Positions 21,573 to 30,702 of a stretch of DNA of 64,000 bases are shown here, one piece after another. The first letter of the stretch is position 1; each line of letters begins with the position of its first letter. The notes under the pieces were generated by a model that saw only the letters and a program-made list of their open reading frames with translations, had not been told where the DNA came from and ran no database searches. A program made the position numbers and the translations under genes. Origin of the DNA: Thalassobium sp. (GTDB taxonomy: Bacteria; Pseudomonadota; Gammaproteobacteria; Pseudomonadales; Oceanobacteraceae); the NCBI GenBank assembly GCA_002733205.1, contig NVUW01000003.1, positions 1-64,000 on the forward strand, written 5' to 3'.

Positions 21573-22328
21573 CTAATTCTTCAGTAGCAGACTGATGCTC
21601 ATAGCAATACATACCGCAACGGTCATCAGACGCACAAACACGACCCCGCGCCGTACCGCCGTTGCCGCTCCCAGGCGTGCGCCCAGCGCCTGCCCAAGCG
21701 CCATGCTTAAACCGACAACCCATGCGATCTGACCCGATAAAATAAAGATCAACAGCGAAACAATATTGGTGGTGAAATTCAGCAGTTTGGCGTGAGCTGT
21801 GGCCTGCAGCATGTTCATACCGCGTAACTGACAATACCCCAGGGTAAAAAAGGTGCCGGTACCCGGCCCGAAAAAGCCATCGTAAAAACCAACCGCCGGA
21901 ACCGCACTGGCGTTAAATTGCCGCCCCGTCAGTCTGGCGGTTGTTTCCTGCTCTCCGACTTTACGCGCCAGCAACAAATACAAAGCGATTATGATTAAGG
22001 CATAAGGCATGACCGCAACCAGTAACGCACTGTCGAACCATTGCAGCGCCAGTGCACCAGCCGCTGCCGCAAGCCCGGTGGCGATAACACTCCAGCGTTG
22101 TTGCCACGGACTGACCAACCCTTCACGGATAAAAAACCGGGTTGCGGTAAAGCTGCCGAAGCACGCCTGTAACTTGTTGGTAGCAATCGCCTGCACCGGA
22201 TTCAATCCGGCGACCAGCAATGCCGGAATGGTCAGCAATCCTCCGCCACCAGCAATAGCATCAATAAAGCCCGCCGCACAGGCCACCAGCGCTAACAAAA
22301 GCAACACATCAACAGATAACTCAGGCAT
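21573..22328 (-). CDS. TSUP family (TauE/SafE) membrane exporter
   Basis: A 251-aa inner-membrane protein with about eight hydrophobic segments. FIDAIAGGGGLLTIPALL near the N-terminus and GFYDGFFGPGTGTF in the second half are the two signature repeats of the family. Members export sulfite, sulfoacetate or other organic anions; the substrate here is unknown. The start at 22328 (MPELSVDV) is preferred over an upstream extension. It is divergent from the next gene. Confidence 0.88.
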   Translation of the reverse strand: MPELSVDVLLLLALVACAAGFIDAIAGGGGLLTIPALLVAGLNPVQAIATNKLQACFGSFTATRFFIREGLVSPWQQRWSVIATGLAAAAGALALQWFDSALLVAVMPYALIIIALYLLLARKVGEQETTARLTGRQFNASAVPAVGFYDGFFGPGTGTFFTLGYCQLRGMNMLQATAHAKLLNFTTNIVSLLIFILSGQIAWVVGLSMALGQALGARLGAATAVRRGVVFVRLMTVAVCIAMSISLLLKN

Positions 22329-22431
22329 AGTATTCTTTGCGGTAGATAAACAGCACTTATCATACGCGAAGGCCAAAGGTGCAAACAGCGACGCTTTCCG
22401 GCCTGCTGCGATGGCGTCAGACGGAGCCTAT

Positions 22432-23013
22432 ATGACCTCAGATATTCACCACACCCAGGACGGTAAACCGTTAAGTCACTCCGATACGGAGAAACGCCGG
22501 CTGGAACGTGATGCGGCTAAGCTGTTTATGCGGGCCTATGAGCGGGAATTCCAGCAGCCAATCCGTCATATCTGGCATAACGAACCGGCCAAGCCAGATA
22601 TTTCCTGTTATTTACAGGGCGAAGCGCTGGATCTGGAAATTGCCCATTTATATGCCAGCGAGAATGAAGCGCGTATCGCTTCCTCTGATCATGCCAGTGA
22701 AGCGGACCACAACCATTATCATGGTGATGATCATTTATGGAGCTATCTGGCAGACCTTGCCAGTCTGGAAAGCGGCCGTAAACTGCATACCGCACTCAAT
22801 CGTATTCTGCTGAATAAAGCCCGTAAGCGTTATCACTCCAAACGCGTCTGGCTGGTTATACGCAACGCCAGTCCACTGTGGAGCCGCGATGATTTTTTAC
22901 CCATCGTCCGCCATCTGAAACTGCCCCACCACTGTTTTGAAAAAATCTGGTTACTACCGGATTTTCCCGGCGAGCAGGAGCTGATTGAAATCAGCCGTTC
23001 TGCGGCAAAATAA
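22432..23013 (+). CDS. Conserved-looking protein, possible PD-(D/E)XK-like fold
   Basis: A 193-aa soluble protein that I cannot assign firmly. Residues PDISCYLQGEALDLEIAHLY resemble the PD...(D/E)xE core of restriction-endonuclease-like folds, with Ala where the catalytic Lys usually is not far off. A His-rich stretch (ADHNHYHGDDH) follows. GGAG six bases before 22432 supports this start over an ATG at 22411. It is a single gene ending in a terminator at 23054. Confidence 0.55.
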   Translation: MTSDIHHTQDGKPLSHSDTEKRRLERDAAKLFMRAYEREFQQPIRHIWHNEPAKPDISCYLQGEALDLEIAHLYASENEARIASSDHASEADHNHYHGDDHLWSYLADLASLESGRKLHTALNRILLNKARKRYHSKRVWLVIRNASPLWSRDDFLPIVRHLKLPHHCFEKIWLLPDFPGEQELIEISRSAAK

Positions 23014-23053
23014 TCAGCCGCCTTTATCAGCCAAAACCGTAACGCGAAAATAA

Positions 23054-23083
23054 AAAAGCCCCACTCCAATGAGCGGGGCTTTT
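23054..23083. terminator. Bidirectional terminator between convergent genes
   Basis: AAAAGCCCC and GGGGCTTTT arms with an inner CTC/GAG extension. It separates the orphan protein gene and the permease gene, which converge here. Confidence 0.8.
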
Positions 23084-23101
23084 CAGCACATCAATAAATA
23101 C

Positions 23102-24499
23102 TTATTTACTTTCGGTGCTTTCCTGCGGGTCGGCGAACATAAATTCGTCTTCCGTTTTATGTTTGCCCATCAGTCTTGGGCGCTCAATCAGGAAGTACAG
23201 CAGCAGACCGATAATAACCGCATACACGGTGGATTTAGGATCCGGCATCGCCAGAGTTACCGCCACAATACCAGCCACACCACGTTCGGTTGGGTTACGC
23301 AGTTGTTCCATACCCACCATGATGCAGATATAAGCGGTCAGGATCAGTGTCAGTGACAGCGCAATCGGCAGTACCGGTTTAAACATGGTCACCAGAGGCA
23401 GACAGAACAGTGCGAGCAAACCGGTCAGCCAGAAGGTACCACCACCACTGTAGATAGAATCCATCGCTTTACGGCCCATGGCATAACGCTCAGCTACGGT
23501 TGCGTGTGCAGCGGTCCAAAGCGGACCAGCCAGACCCGGCCACGGCGCGAAGAAGGCATGTATACCATTACGGATCGCAGTAACAACGTGTACACGGTCA
23601 ACGTTGGTTTCAATTTTTTCATCGGTACGGACCTTGTCGATACGCTCAACCAGAGTAAAGCCAACAATGATGTCACCAAAGGCAATCACGTAAGCAATTA
23701 ACGCAGTTGGAATGGCCAGCAGGAAAACATCCCAGCCCGGGAAACCAACAGCAAAGGTCAGGTAATTAGCCATCAGTGCAAAATCAGGTTGCGTAATCCC
23801 CCACTGGATATCCGGCAGCGGATATTCACCGACAATCCAGCCGACGATCATGGCGATAATCATACCTGGCACCATACCGAAGTTAGCGATACGACGGGCA
23901 ATAACTGACTGTTCAACGACGTTTTTAAACGACAGGGAAAACAGCACATAGGCTGAAACAACGGAACCGATAATCAGCGAAATCGGTGTCGCGTCCACAC
24001 GGCCACCGGTTTTTAATTCGCCCATTAAGGCGGCAATACCGGCACCGATAATAATGCCCGATTTCAGAGAGTTAGGAATCACCTGAACCAGTTTTGAACC
24101 CCAGCCGGTCAGACCGAGAATCAGGAAGATCAGCGTCACTTCAATCTGTAAAGCAAATAACGCTTTAATAGCATCCGGGCCAGGTTCAAAGCCGTTCAGA
24201 AACAGAATAACCACCGGAATCGCCGGCGTAATCCAGCCCGGAACCAGAGGTACACCCAGCAAAGCCGGCAGAATATAACCAAGACCCGCAATAAAGGTAA
24301 ACGCCAGAGCCGCTTCATACGGCATGCCCAGATATTTTTCCAGCAATGGAATCATGGCCAGGCCAACCACAAACATTACCAGTCCCTGAATGGTTTCAGC
24401 CATTTCCCAGCGGTAATGAACAAAAGGCAGTCGGATCTTAAACGGTCCGGCAGGCCAGTACGGTTGTTCGCCTCCCGGCGTACGTTGCTGCATTTGCAT
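23102..24499 (-). CDS. SLC23/NCS2-type permease, putative
   Basis: A 465-aa polytopic membrane protein with about 12-14 hydrophobic segments. PGWITPAIPVVILFL and GIIIGAGIAALMGELKTGG resemble a branch of transporters usually labelled solute carrier family 23 (xanthine/uracil permease-like). The canonical nucleobase-permease signature is not obvious, so the substrate is uncertain. A GAGGAAGAGAG ribosome site precedes the ATG at 24499. No metabolic partner gene adjoins it. Confidence 0.65.
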   Translation of the reverse strand: MQMQQRTPGGEQPYWPAGPFKIRLPFVHYRWEMAETIQGLVMFVVGLAMIPLLEKYLGMPYEAALAFTFIAGLGYILPALLGVPLVPGWITPAIPVVILFLNGFEPGPDAIKALFALQIEVTLIFLILGLTGWGSKLVQVIPNSLKSGIIIGAGIAALMGELKTGGRVDATPISLIIGSVVSAYVLFSLSFKNVVEQSVIARRIANFGMVPGMIIAMIVGWIVGEYPLPDIQWGITQPDFALMANYLTFAVGFPGWDVFLLAIPTALIAYVIAFGDIIVGFTLVERIDKVRTDEKIETNVDRVHVVTAIRNGIHAFFAPWPGLAGPLWTAAHATVAERYAMGRKAMDSIYSGGGTFWLTGLLALFCLPLVTMFKPVLPIALSLTLILTAYICIMVGMEQLRNPTERGVAGIVAVTLAMPDPKSTVYAVIIGLLLYFLIERPRLMGKHKTEDEFMFADPQESTESK

Positions 24500-24724
24500 A
24501 AGTGCTCTCTTCCTCGTTTATTGTTGTTTGCGTCTGTTATGAGTTATCAGAGCGCGGACATTAAAGAATGGAGGAAGCATTAGCGAGAGCAGTGCACACC
24601 ACCTTAGTCTTAAAATTAAACCAAGGTCGTACGTATTTTTTGTCTGCGGGAAAACACTGATTTTATCCAGTGATTTTTAAGCAATAGTGCTATGCCGGAA
24701 GCCGCAACAAAAGGCAATAAATGC
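24500..24724. other. Leader region of the permease gene
   Basis: About 225 AT-richer bases upstream of the permease and before the long sbcB hairpin. No gene is visible. It presumably holds the permease promoter, but I cannot choose clear -35/-10 boxes. A CACTG/CAGTG 5-bp inverted repeat near 24655 is weak. I see no known riboswitch pattern. Confidence 0.4.
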
Positions 24725-24790
24725 CAATAAAAAGGCTAAAAAAAACGCTGAACTGAAATCAGTACAGCGTTTTTTTTAGCCTTTTTATTG
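24725..24790 (-). terminator. Very long perfect hairpin after sbcB
   Basis: 26-nt arms (24725-24750 and 24765-24790) are exact inverted copies. The 14-nt centre can itself pair as ACTG/CAGT. Each arm holds an A8/T8 tract and an A5/T5 tract. It lies 18 bases after the sbcB stop. It probably terminates transcription, but it is far longer than a typical terminator stem. Confidence 0.85.
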
Positions 24791-24808
24791 ACTGAAAGCA
24801 CCGCTCAG

Positions 24809-26251
24809 TCAGTATGCATCATAAGGATAAATCGATTCGGCATACACCTGAAGATCCTGAATCCACTGCAGTTTAACCGGGTCATCGGCTACCTGTTGTG
24901 CCGCCAGCTGCAGCTCACGGGCAAAGCGCTCGTAATTCATCACCGGTGATGCCGGGTCGGTGTGCATCAGACGCGCCATACGGTGCTGCTCCCAGCGCTC
25001 ACGTTCGGCCTCGTTGAGGGTGTCGGGAAAATTCCGCGCACGGTAACGGAACAGCATTTCCTCACCACGGCGGTCCTTAAACGGTGCCGGCCAGTCGGCC
25101 AGATCCCAGGGCGATAATTCATGTACGGTCTGCATCGCCTGTTTATCGGCGGATGGGAAAAACGCATCGTACAGCTGGCTGTCGACATCAGTAGTGGGCG
25201 CAAACTCCCTGCCACTGAATACCTGATGCAGCTTGGCGGTTAAATCACCATTATTTTTAATCTGCGCCAGATGACGGCGTAAGGTTTCACCGCTCAGGTT
25301 CCAGCGCGCTGCCTGATCCGGCGTCAGGGTATTGGCCGGCGCCAGCACCGGCGCTTTATTGATATGAATTTCTTTCAGCGGCAGACGGGTCATACCCTCA
25401 GGCATATCGGCGCTACGGGTAAACACCCGCTGCTGGATCTCTTCGGCACTTAATTCAAACAGCGGCGTCGGGTCCTGATGCAAATCGAAGGCAATAAAGG
25501 AGTTTTTATTACTCGGGTGCCAGCACAGCGGTACAACCACCGCCATACAGCCCTGCTCAACCGGAAACATACCGGAAATATGCACCAGCGGTTTATGGTT
25601 AAGCACATCCACCAGCGCGCCGACCTGGGCTTTTTGTCGCAGACCATAGAGGTAACGATACAGTTTAGGCTGCTTATCTTTAATCAGCCGCGCCAGCGCA
25701 ATGGTGGCACGCACATCGGAGACCGCATCGTGCGCCTTACCATGATCCAGACCATTAGCCGCAGTCAGGTGCTCAAGCTTAAAGCTTTTACGGCCATCTT
25801 CGTGCTCAGGCCAGACAATACCCTCGGGGCGCAGGGCATAGGCACAGCGCACCACATCGAGTAAATCCCAGCGCGAATTACCGCCCTGCCACTCACGGGC
25901 GTATGGGTCATAAAAATTACGGTACAGACCGTAACGGGTAAACTCATCGTCAAAACGGATGCTGTTATAGCCGGCACTGCAGGTACCCGGCTGGCTGAAT
26001 ACGTCGTTAATGCGGCCGATAAAATCGGTTTCGCTCAGACCTTTGTTCTGACAATCCTGCGGTACGATGCCGGTAATCAGCACCGCCTGCGGGTGCGGCA
26101 GGTAATCGTCACTCTGCTTACAGAACAGCTCGATGGGTTCTTCAATTTCATTCAGGTCTTCATCCGTACGGATCGCGGCAAATTGTGCCGGGCGATCCCA
26201 GGCCGGACTGGCGCCAAAGGTTTCGTAGTCGTACCAGACAATCGTATTCAC
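24809..26251 (-). CDS. sbcB: Exodeoxyribonuclease I
   Basis: A 3'-5' single-strand DNA exonuclease used in recombination and mismatch repair. It is 480 aa (E. coli 475). The DEDDh exonuclease domain shows Asp8/Glu10 (YDYETFG), the Asp in NSIRFDDEF and HDAVSDVRAT. The SH3-like and C-terminal helical domains follow. The start is GTG, with AGGA about 8 bases before it. That ribosome site touches the edge of the MITE-like element, so its promoter must lie in or beyond the element. Confidence 0.96.
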   Translation of the reverse strand: MNTIVWYDYETFGASPAWDRPAQFAAIRTDEDLNEIEEPIELFCKQSDDYLPHPQAVLITGIVPQDCQNKGLSETDFIGRINDVFSQPGTCSAGYNSIRFDDEFTRYGLYRNFYDPYAREWQGGNSRWDLLDVVRCAYALRPEGIVWPEHEDGRKSFKLEHLTAANGLDHGKAHDAVSDVRATIALARLIKDKQPKLYRYLYGLRQKAQVGALVDVLNHKPLVHISGMFPVEQGCMAVVVPLCWHPSNKNSFIAFDLHQDPTPLFELSAEEIQQRVFTRSADMPEGMTRLPLKEIHINKAPVLAPANTLTPDQAARWNLSGETLRRHLAQIKNNGDLTAKLHQVFSGREFAPTTDVDSQLYDAFFPSADKQAMQTVHELSPWDLADWPAPFKDRRGEEMLFRYRARNFPDTLNEAERERWEQHRMARLMHTDPASPVMNYERFARELQLAAQQVADDPVKLQWIQDLQVYAESIYPYDAY

Positions 26252-26263
26252 ACTCTTTTCCTA

Positions 26264-26528
26264 GGGCCTGTCGACACTCATTAAACAGGCCTGTTATTGG
26301 CTAAAAATTTCTCAAACAAGGCGCTGAGAGTGTGGCCTAACGGGTTAAGCGAACGAACAGCAACGCTGGATGAGGAACTTTTTAGCCGTAACCCTTCGGG
26401 CTGAGGCCAGTTTTCCCCATAAACGTCGTCGTTCGTTATTCATTTAGCCCGCTAATATCACTCCTCTCTCCTTGCTCTGAGAAAAACTGGCTCTCAGCAG
26501 GTCCGGTTTACTGAGTGTCGACAGGCCC
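26264..26528. mobile_element. MITE-like element with terminal inverted repeats
   Basis: A 265-bp segment bounded by perfect 17-bp inverted repeats GGGCCTGTCGACACTCA (26264-26280, and reversed at 26512-26528). The match continues imperfectly inward to about 30 bp. Internal inverted repeats occur at 26299-26307/26379-26387 and 26401-26417/26481-26497, so the whole unit can fold. It has no ORF, as expected of a non-autonomous transposon. I see no clear target-site duplication and no matching transposase in the window. It lies between sbcB and a lipoprotein gene. Confidence 0.75.
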
Positions 26529-26543
26529 GAGGCGCCTGAAACC

Positions 26544-27515
26544 TCAGTCGCCGCTTGCGGTTGCTGCCGGCAGGGTAAAGATTTTGCCGGTCTGCAGAAA
26601 GCTGCGCGCGTCACGGGCAGTCTGCACCGGCAGTTCTTCCATCGGCATATGGCCGACCCCTTCGTAGGTAATCACGCTGACATTGGGCAGATCACGGCGG
26701 AAACGCTCCATAATATCCAGCGGCACCCATTGGTCTTCCTCACCCCAGATCAGCAGGGTCGGTACACGGATTTCCGCCACCCGGTCGCCCAGATGCGGAT
26801 TATCACTCTGTTCTTTCATCGTACGGAACACATTCACCAGCCCTTCACGGTTGCCCGGACGCAGCGTCAGGTCGTGGTAACGGTGAACCAGTTTGTCGTC
26901 TACCTTGCTGTCATCGCCGTAGGCCGCACGAACATTCATACCGACCATAAAGCGCGGCATCATTAATGTGCTCATCTCGCCGATGACCGGCCAGGAAGCA
27001 AAATCCATAATAAACGGCATATCCTGCGGGTACCCCGCAGAGTCCAGCAGAATCAGTTTTTCCACCCGGTCAGGACGGTGCAGCGCATAATTCCAGCTGA
27101 TATAACCACCCAGTGAGTTACCGGCGAGAGACATCTTGTTCACGCCCAGTTTGTTCAGGAATTTATCCAGCTTGTCGACCATATAGCCGATGTTATAGCG
27201 CTCCATCTTCGGGTCCGGACCGGTCAGACCATGAGCCGGCAGATCCAGGCGGATAATGCGGTAACTGCCTTTCAGTTCATCCACCCAGCCATCCCAGGTG
27301 TGCAGTGATGACGCCACGCCGTGCAGTAACACCAGCACCGGGCCCTGGCCTTCATCGCGGTAATGGATCACCAGATCATCCACCGCTAAAAATTTGGATT
27401 GCTCGTTGGTGTAATTCTGAGTCAGCTCTGACAGTGGGCGAGAGCCAATACCCATAGATGCACAGCCGGTTAATGCCAGCAGGCTGATCATCAGCAACAG
27501 TTGGATGGATTTCAT
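26544..27515 (-). CDS. Alpha/beta hydrolase lipoprotein
   Basis: A 323-aa lipoprotein: signal sequence with lipobox LTGC (Cys18), then an alpha/beta hydrolase. The oxyanion segment is LLHGVASS, nucleophile elbow GNSLGG, acid in WGEEDQWVP and His in GVGHMPMEE, so the triad is complete. The closest well-known relatives are meta-cleavage-product hydrolases and haloperoxidase-like enzymes, but the substrate is unknown. It lies between the MITE-like element and a related repeat relic. Confidence 0.82.
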   Translation of the reverse strand: MKSIQLLLMISLLALTGCASMGIGSRPLSELTQNYTNEQSKFLAVDDLVIHYRDEGQGPVLVLLHGVASSLHTWDGWVDELKGSYRIIRLDLPAHGLTGPDPKMERYNIGYMVDKLDKFLNKLGVNKMSLAGNSLGGYISWNYALHRPDRVEKLILLDSAGYPQDMPFIMDFASWPVIGEMSTLMMPRFMVGMNVRAAYGDDSKVDDKLVHRYHDLTLRPGNREGLVNVFRTMKEQSDNPHLGDRVAEIRVPTLLIWGEEDQWVPLDIMERFRRDLPNVSVITYEGVGHMPMEELPVQTARDARSFLQTGKIFTLPAATASGD

Positions 27516-27596
27516 GCGATTCCCCGAGGTGATTTTCTTATTGTTTTAACCAGCGTTGCGCGCGATACGCCTGAATCCCGACAACACTTTCTTTCA

Positions 27597-27626
27597 GGGC
27601 CTGTTCTCTCTGATTAAGCAGGCCCC
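27597..27626. repeat. Relic resembling the MITE terminal repeat
   Basis: This 30-base palindromic stretch (GGGCCTGT ... ATTAA ... CAGGCC) matches the left end of the 26264 element at about 22 of 30 positions. It lies about 1.07 kb from that element's right end, across the lipoprotein hydrolase gene. It is a likely degenerate end or solo repeat. Confidence 0.5.
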
Positions 27627-27739
27627 AACAGCCGGGCCTTATATCAGGCAACCGGTCGTGCAGAACTTTATCACAGCTGTTTTCAATCGTCTTGCGTGGC
27701 GGGCGGTCAGCCTTACCTTGCTAATGCCAATAACAGCCC

Positions 27740-27767
27740 TTCCTTATTCAGGTGCGAAGGGTACAAT
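27740..27767 (+). promoter_or_regulatory. Candidate promoter of the DUF349 gene
   Basis: TTCCTT (27740-27745) and TACAAT (27762-27767) with a 16-bp spacer, about 40 bases before the ATG. The -35 box is weak. Confidence 0.4.
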
Positions 27768-27806
27768 GACCGCGCTTTTTTTTGTGACAGTTTGGACGGA
27801 ATCCCG

Positions 27807-30533
27807 ATGGCGTTATTCAAGAAGTTTTTTAAACCCAAAGTACGGATTGAGAAGTGGCAGGATGCAAACCCCGAAGTACGTCGACAGGCGCTGCAGGATC
27901 TGAAATCGCCCGACCAACTGATCACCTTCGTGAACAACGAATCCCAGGCAGAACTGCGTCAGCTGGCCATTGCCCGCATTGACCAGCCGAGCGCACTGGA
28001 ACAACTGCTGCACAGCGCCCGCGACGATGTGCGCCAGGCTGCCCGCAGCCGTCTGCTGACCCAACTGCTGCCTGCCAACAACGACCTGAGCCAGATTAAG
28101 GACTCGCGTCTGTTAGTGCAGATCGCCGGTCTGACCGACGACAACGAACTGCGTCTGCAAGCCATTGCCCGCATCAGCGACGAACAGGAACGCCTGCAAC
28201 TGGCGCGTACCCACGCTGTCGCCAAAGTGCGTCTGGCCGCTGCCGAAGGCATCGACAGCCCGGAACTGCTGCAGCAACTGCTGGATCATGCCCAGGGCAA
28301 AGACAAAGCTATTTACCGTCTGTGCAAAGACCGTCTGGCCGCGCATAAAGCCGCCCAGCAGGAACAACAGGCGCAGACCGCTGCCATCGATAACCTGCTG
28401 ACGCAGGCGAAATACCTGAACAAGGTCGGCTACCACCCGGAATTTAACGGCAAGCTGCAATTACTGAATAAACAATGGCAGGAACTGCAGGCGCAGGCCG
28501 CGGCCGAAACCGCAGCCAATATCAATGCCGAACTGGCACAGGCCAATGCCCTGCTGAGCGCACATGCCGAAGAAGAACAACGTCAGGCTGCAGAACGCGT
28601 CGCCGCCAATGCGGCGGCCGCACAACAGGAACAACTGCTGCAGCGCCTGGCGCAACTGACGGAAGAAGCGCCGGCCAATCCGCAAGCCGATATCAGCGCT
28701 GCATTACAGCAACTGCAACAGGACTGGGATCAGTCTTTCCACCAGCACAAACCGACCGCTGAGCAGACCCGCCAGTTTGAAAACCAGCTGCAACAGTTAC
28801 TGGCACTGCAATCCGCCAATCAGCATTACAGCAATCAGCAGGAAAAACTGCAGAAATGGCTGGATGCACCGTTAGCCGATGATATGAATGGCCTGAAAAA
28901 TATCACCAAACAGGCCCAGCAATGGCTGAAGCAACTGGCCTGGCCGCAAGCCTTACCGGCACCGGCATGGCTGAACGCCGTCACCCACAAGCAACAGCAG
29001 GCCGAAGCGGCTTTAGCGCAACTGCAACAACAGCAACAGGCGCGGCTTAATACCCTCGACCAGCAGCTGAGTGCGCTCGAACAGGCGCTGAACGACGGCC
29101 AGTTAAAAGATGCTGGTCGTCTCAGCCAACAGGTACAACAAAACCTGCGCCAGGTGGACAGCCAGGCGGCACAGAACGCCCAGCGCCAATACCGCAGCCT
29201 GGGCGCCCGCCTGCAGGAAATGCGTGATTGGCAAGGCTTTGCCACCACACCGAAAAAAGAAGCCCTGGTCAGCGCAATGGAAGCCCTGATCAACGCCGGC
29301 ATCGACGCCGGTATTCTGGCCGACAAAATTCACGCCCTGCAAGAAGAGTGGAAAACCCTCGGTCACGCCCCCGCCGACCAGGCTCTGTGGGAGCGTTTTC
29401 AGGCCGCCGGTGACCAGGCATTTGAACCCTGCCGCGCCTACTTTGCTGAAATCGCCGAGCAGCGTAATCGCAATATTGAACTGCGCCAGCAACTGACCGC
29501 CGAGCTGCTCAGCTACGAAGCGGCGATGGACTGGAGCAACGCCGACTGGAAAACCGTACAGAAAACACTGGACGCCGCACGCGACACTTTCCGCCAGTAT
29601 TCACCGGTGGAACGTAACGCGCACAAAACCACGCAGGAAGCTTTCCAACAGGCATGCGATGCCATTTATGGCCACCTGAAAGCCGAATACGACCGCAACC
29701 TGCAAGCCAAACAGGCACTGGTGGACAGCGCCGCAGCACTGATTGAGCAGGACGATCTGAGCGGCGCCATTGATCAGGTCAAACAACTGCAACAGCAATG
29801 GAAGGCCGTAGGCGTCACGCCACGCAATCCGGATCAGAAGCTGTGGAAGCAATTCCGCGCCCACTGTGATGCCGTATTTGCCCGTCTGGATGAAAGCAAA
29901 GCCGAGCGTAAAGCCCAGCTGGAACAGACCGTCAGCCAGGCAGAGACTCTGGTTCAGCAGGCCAGCGCACTGCTGACCGATGCCAGCGAAGCGCAATTGC
30001 CGCAACTGCGTGATGCACTGGCCGCGATCAAGCAGCAATTCTCAGCACTGGAATTACCGCGCAGCGCCCATCAGCGTCTGAGTAAACAATTGCAGGACCA
30101 CGAGCAACAGCTGCAGGATTTGCGTCAGAACCAGCAAAAACAAGCCGAACAGGCACGCTGGGCAGGCCTGATCAGCCGCTTGCAGAACCTGACGGCTGAC
30201 GATGCGCAATGGGCAGAAGCCAGCAGCACCGCCCTGCCGCAGGGATATGACGACGCGCAGTTCAACCACGCACGTCAGAATGAATTGAGCAGCGATGAAA
30301 ATGCTCAGGATTTATGCATCCTGATGGAAATTCTCGCCGAAGTAGCAACCATAGAGGCGGATAAATCCCGCCGCATGGCGCTGCAGGTTCAGCGTCTGGC
30401 CGATGGCTTAGGCAAAGGTTTGACTCCGGCACAGGAACGCCAACAACTGGTAGAGCGCTGGCTGGCGGCCGCTGGCAACCGTGATGCCGCACTGCAACAG
30501 CGTTTTGTTCAGGCATTGCAAGCCAGTCTCTGA
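27807..30533 (+). CDS. DUF349 domain protein, large and glutamine-rich
   Basis: A 908-aa cytosolic protein. The first about 140 residues form HEAT-like helical repeats (EVRRQALQDLKSPDQL, then similar units). Long Gln/Ala-rich coiled coils follow. Several DUF349 units sit in the second half, each with a W-K-x-hydrophobic-G motif (EEWKTLGHAP, QQWKAVGVTP). The function is unproven. The ATG at 27807 begins MALFKKFFKPK, the family's usual basic start; a longer frame from 27696 lacks conservation. It is transcribed alone, with a terminator after it. Confidence 0.85.
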   Translation: MALFKKFFKPKVRIEKWQDANPEVRRQALQDLKSPDQLITFVNNESQAELRQLAIARIDQPSALEQLLHSARDDVRQAARSRLLTQLLPANNDLSQIKDSRLLVQIAGLTDDNELRLQAIARISDEQERLQLARTHAVAKVRLAAAEGIDSPELLQQLLDHAQGKDKAIYRLCKDRLAAHKAAQQEQQAQTAAIDNLLTQAKYLNKVGYHPEFNGKLQLLNKQWQELQAQAAAETAANINAELAQANALLSAHAEEEQRQAAERVAANAAAAQQEQLLQRLAQLTEEAPANPQADISAALQQLQQDWDQSFHQHKPTAEQTRQFENQLQQLLALQSANQHYSNQQEKLQKWLDAPLADDMNGLKNITKQAQQWLKQLAWPQALPAPAWLNAVTHKQQQAEAALAQLQQQQQARLNTLDQQLSALEQALNDGQLKDAGRLSQQVQQNLRQVDSQAAQNAQRQYRSLGARLQEMRDWQGFATTPKKEALVSAMEALINAGIDAGILADKIHALQEEWKTLGHAPADQALWERFQAAGDQAFEPCRAYFAEIAEQRNRNIELRQQLTAELLSYEAAMDWSNADWKTVQKTLDAARDTFRQYSPVERNAHKTTQEAFQQACDAIYGHLKAEYDRNLQAKQALVDSAAALIEQDDLSGAIDQVKQLQQQWKAVGVTPRNPDQKLWKQFRAHCDAVFARLDESKAERKAQLEQTVSQAETLVQQASALLTDASEAQLPQLRDALAAIKQQFSALELPRSAHQRLSKQLQDHEQQLQDLRQNQQKQAEQARWAGLISRLQNLTADDAQWAEASSTALPQGYDDAQFNHARQNELSSDENAQDLCILMEILAEVATIEADKSRRMALQVQRLADGLGKGLTPAQERQQLVERWLAAAGNRDAALQQRFVQALQASL

Positions 30534-30550
30534 GGCGGTATCCGTATCAA

Positions 30551-30579
30551 GCCTGCGGCCACCGCGCCGCGGGCTTTTT
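30551..30579 (+). terminator. Terminator of the DUF349 gene
   Basis: A nine-pair GC-rich stem (30551-30559 with 30566-30574, one G-U pair) followed by five T, 18 bases after the stop codon. Confidence 0.8.
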
Positions 30580-30702
30580 CTCTTCTTTCCCCCGCTGTTA
30601 TTCCCGCTGCCACTTCTTTTCTGGCACATCTGCCCTGCACGGAAACACCATTGACTGCTAACATCGGTGACGATGTGTTCCCTGATAATAAGAGACTGAA
30701 TG

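Noticed and set aside
23102..24499. Firm call as a uracil or xanthine permease
   Set aside because: Signature nucleobase-permease motifs were not seen, so only a family-level label is given.
27696..27806. Upstream extension of the DUF349 gene
   Set aside because: The added 37 residues are not conserved-looking and run through the promoter-like TACAAT; the ATG at 27807 fits the family start.
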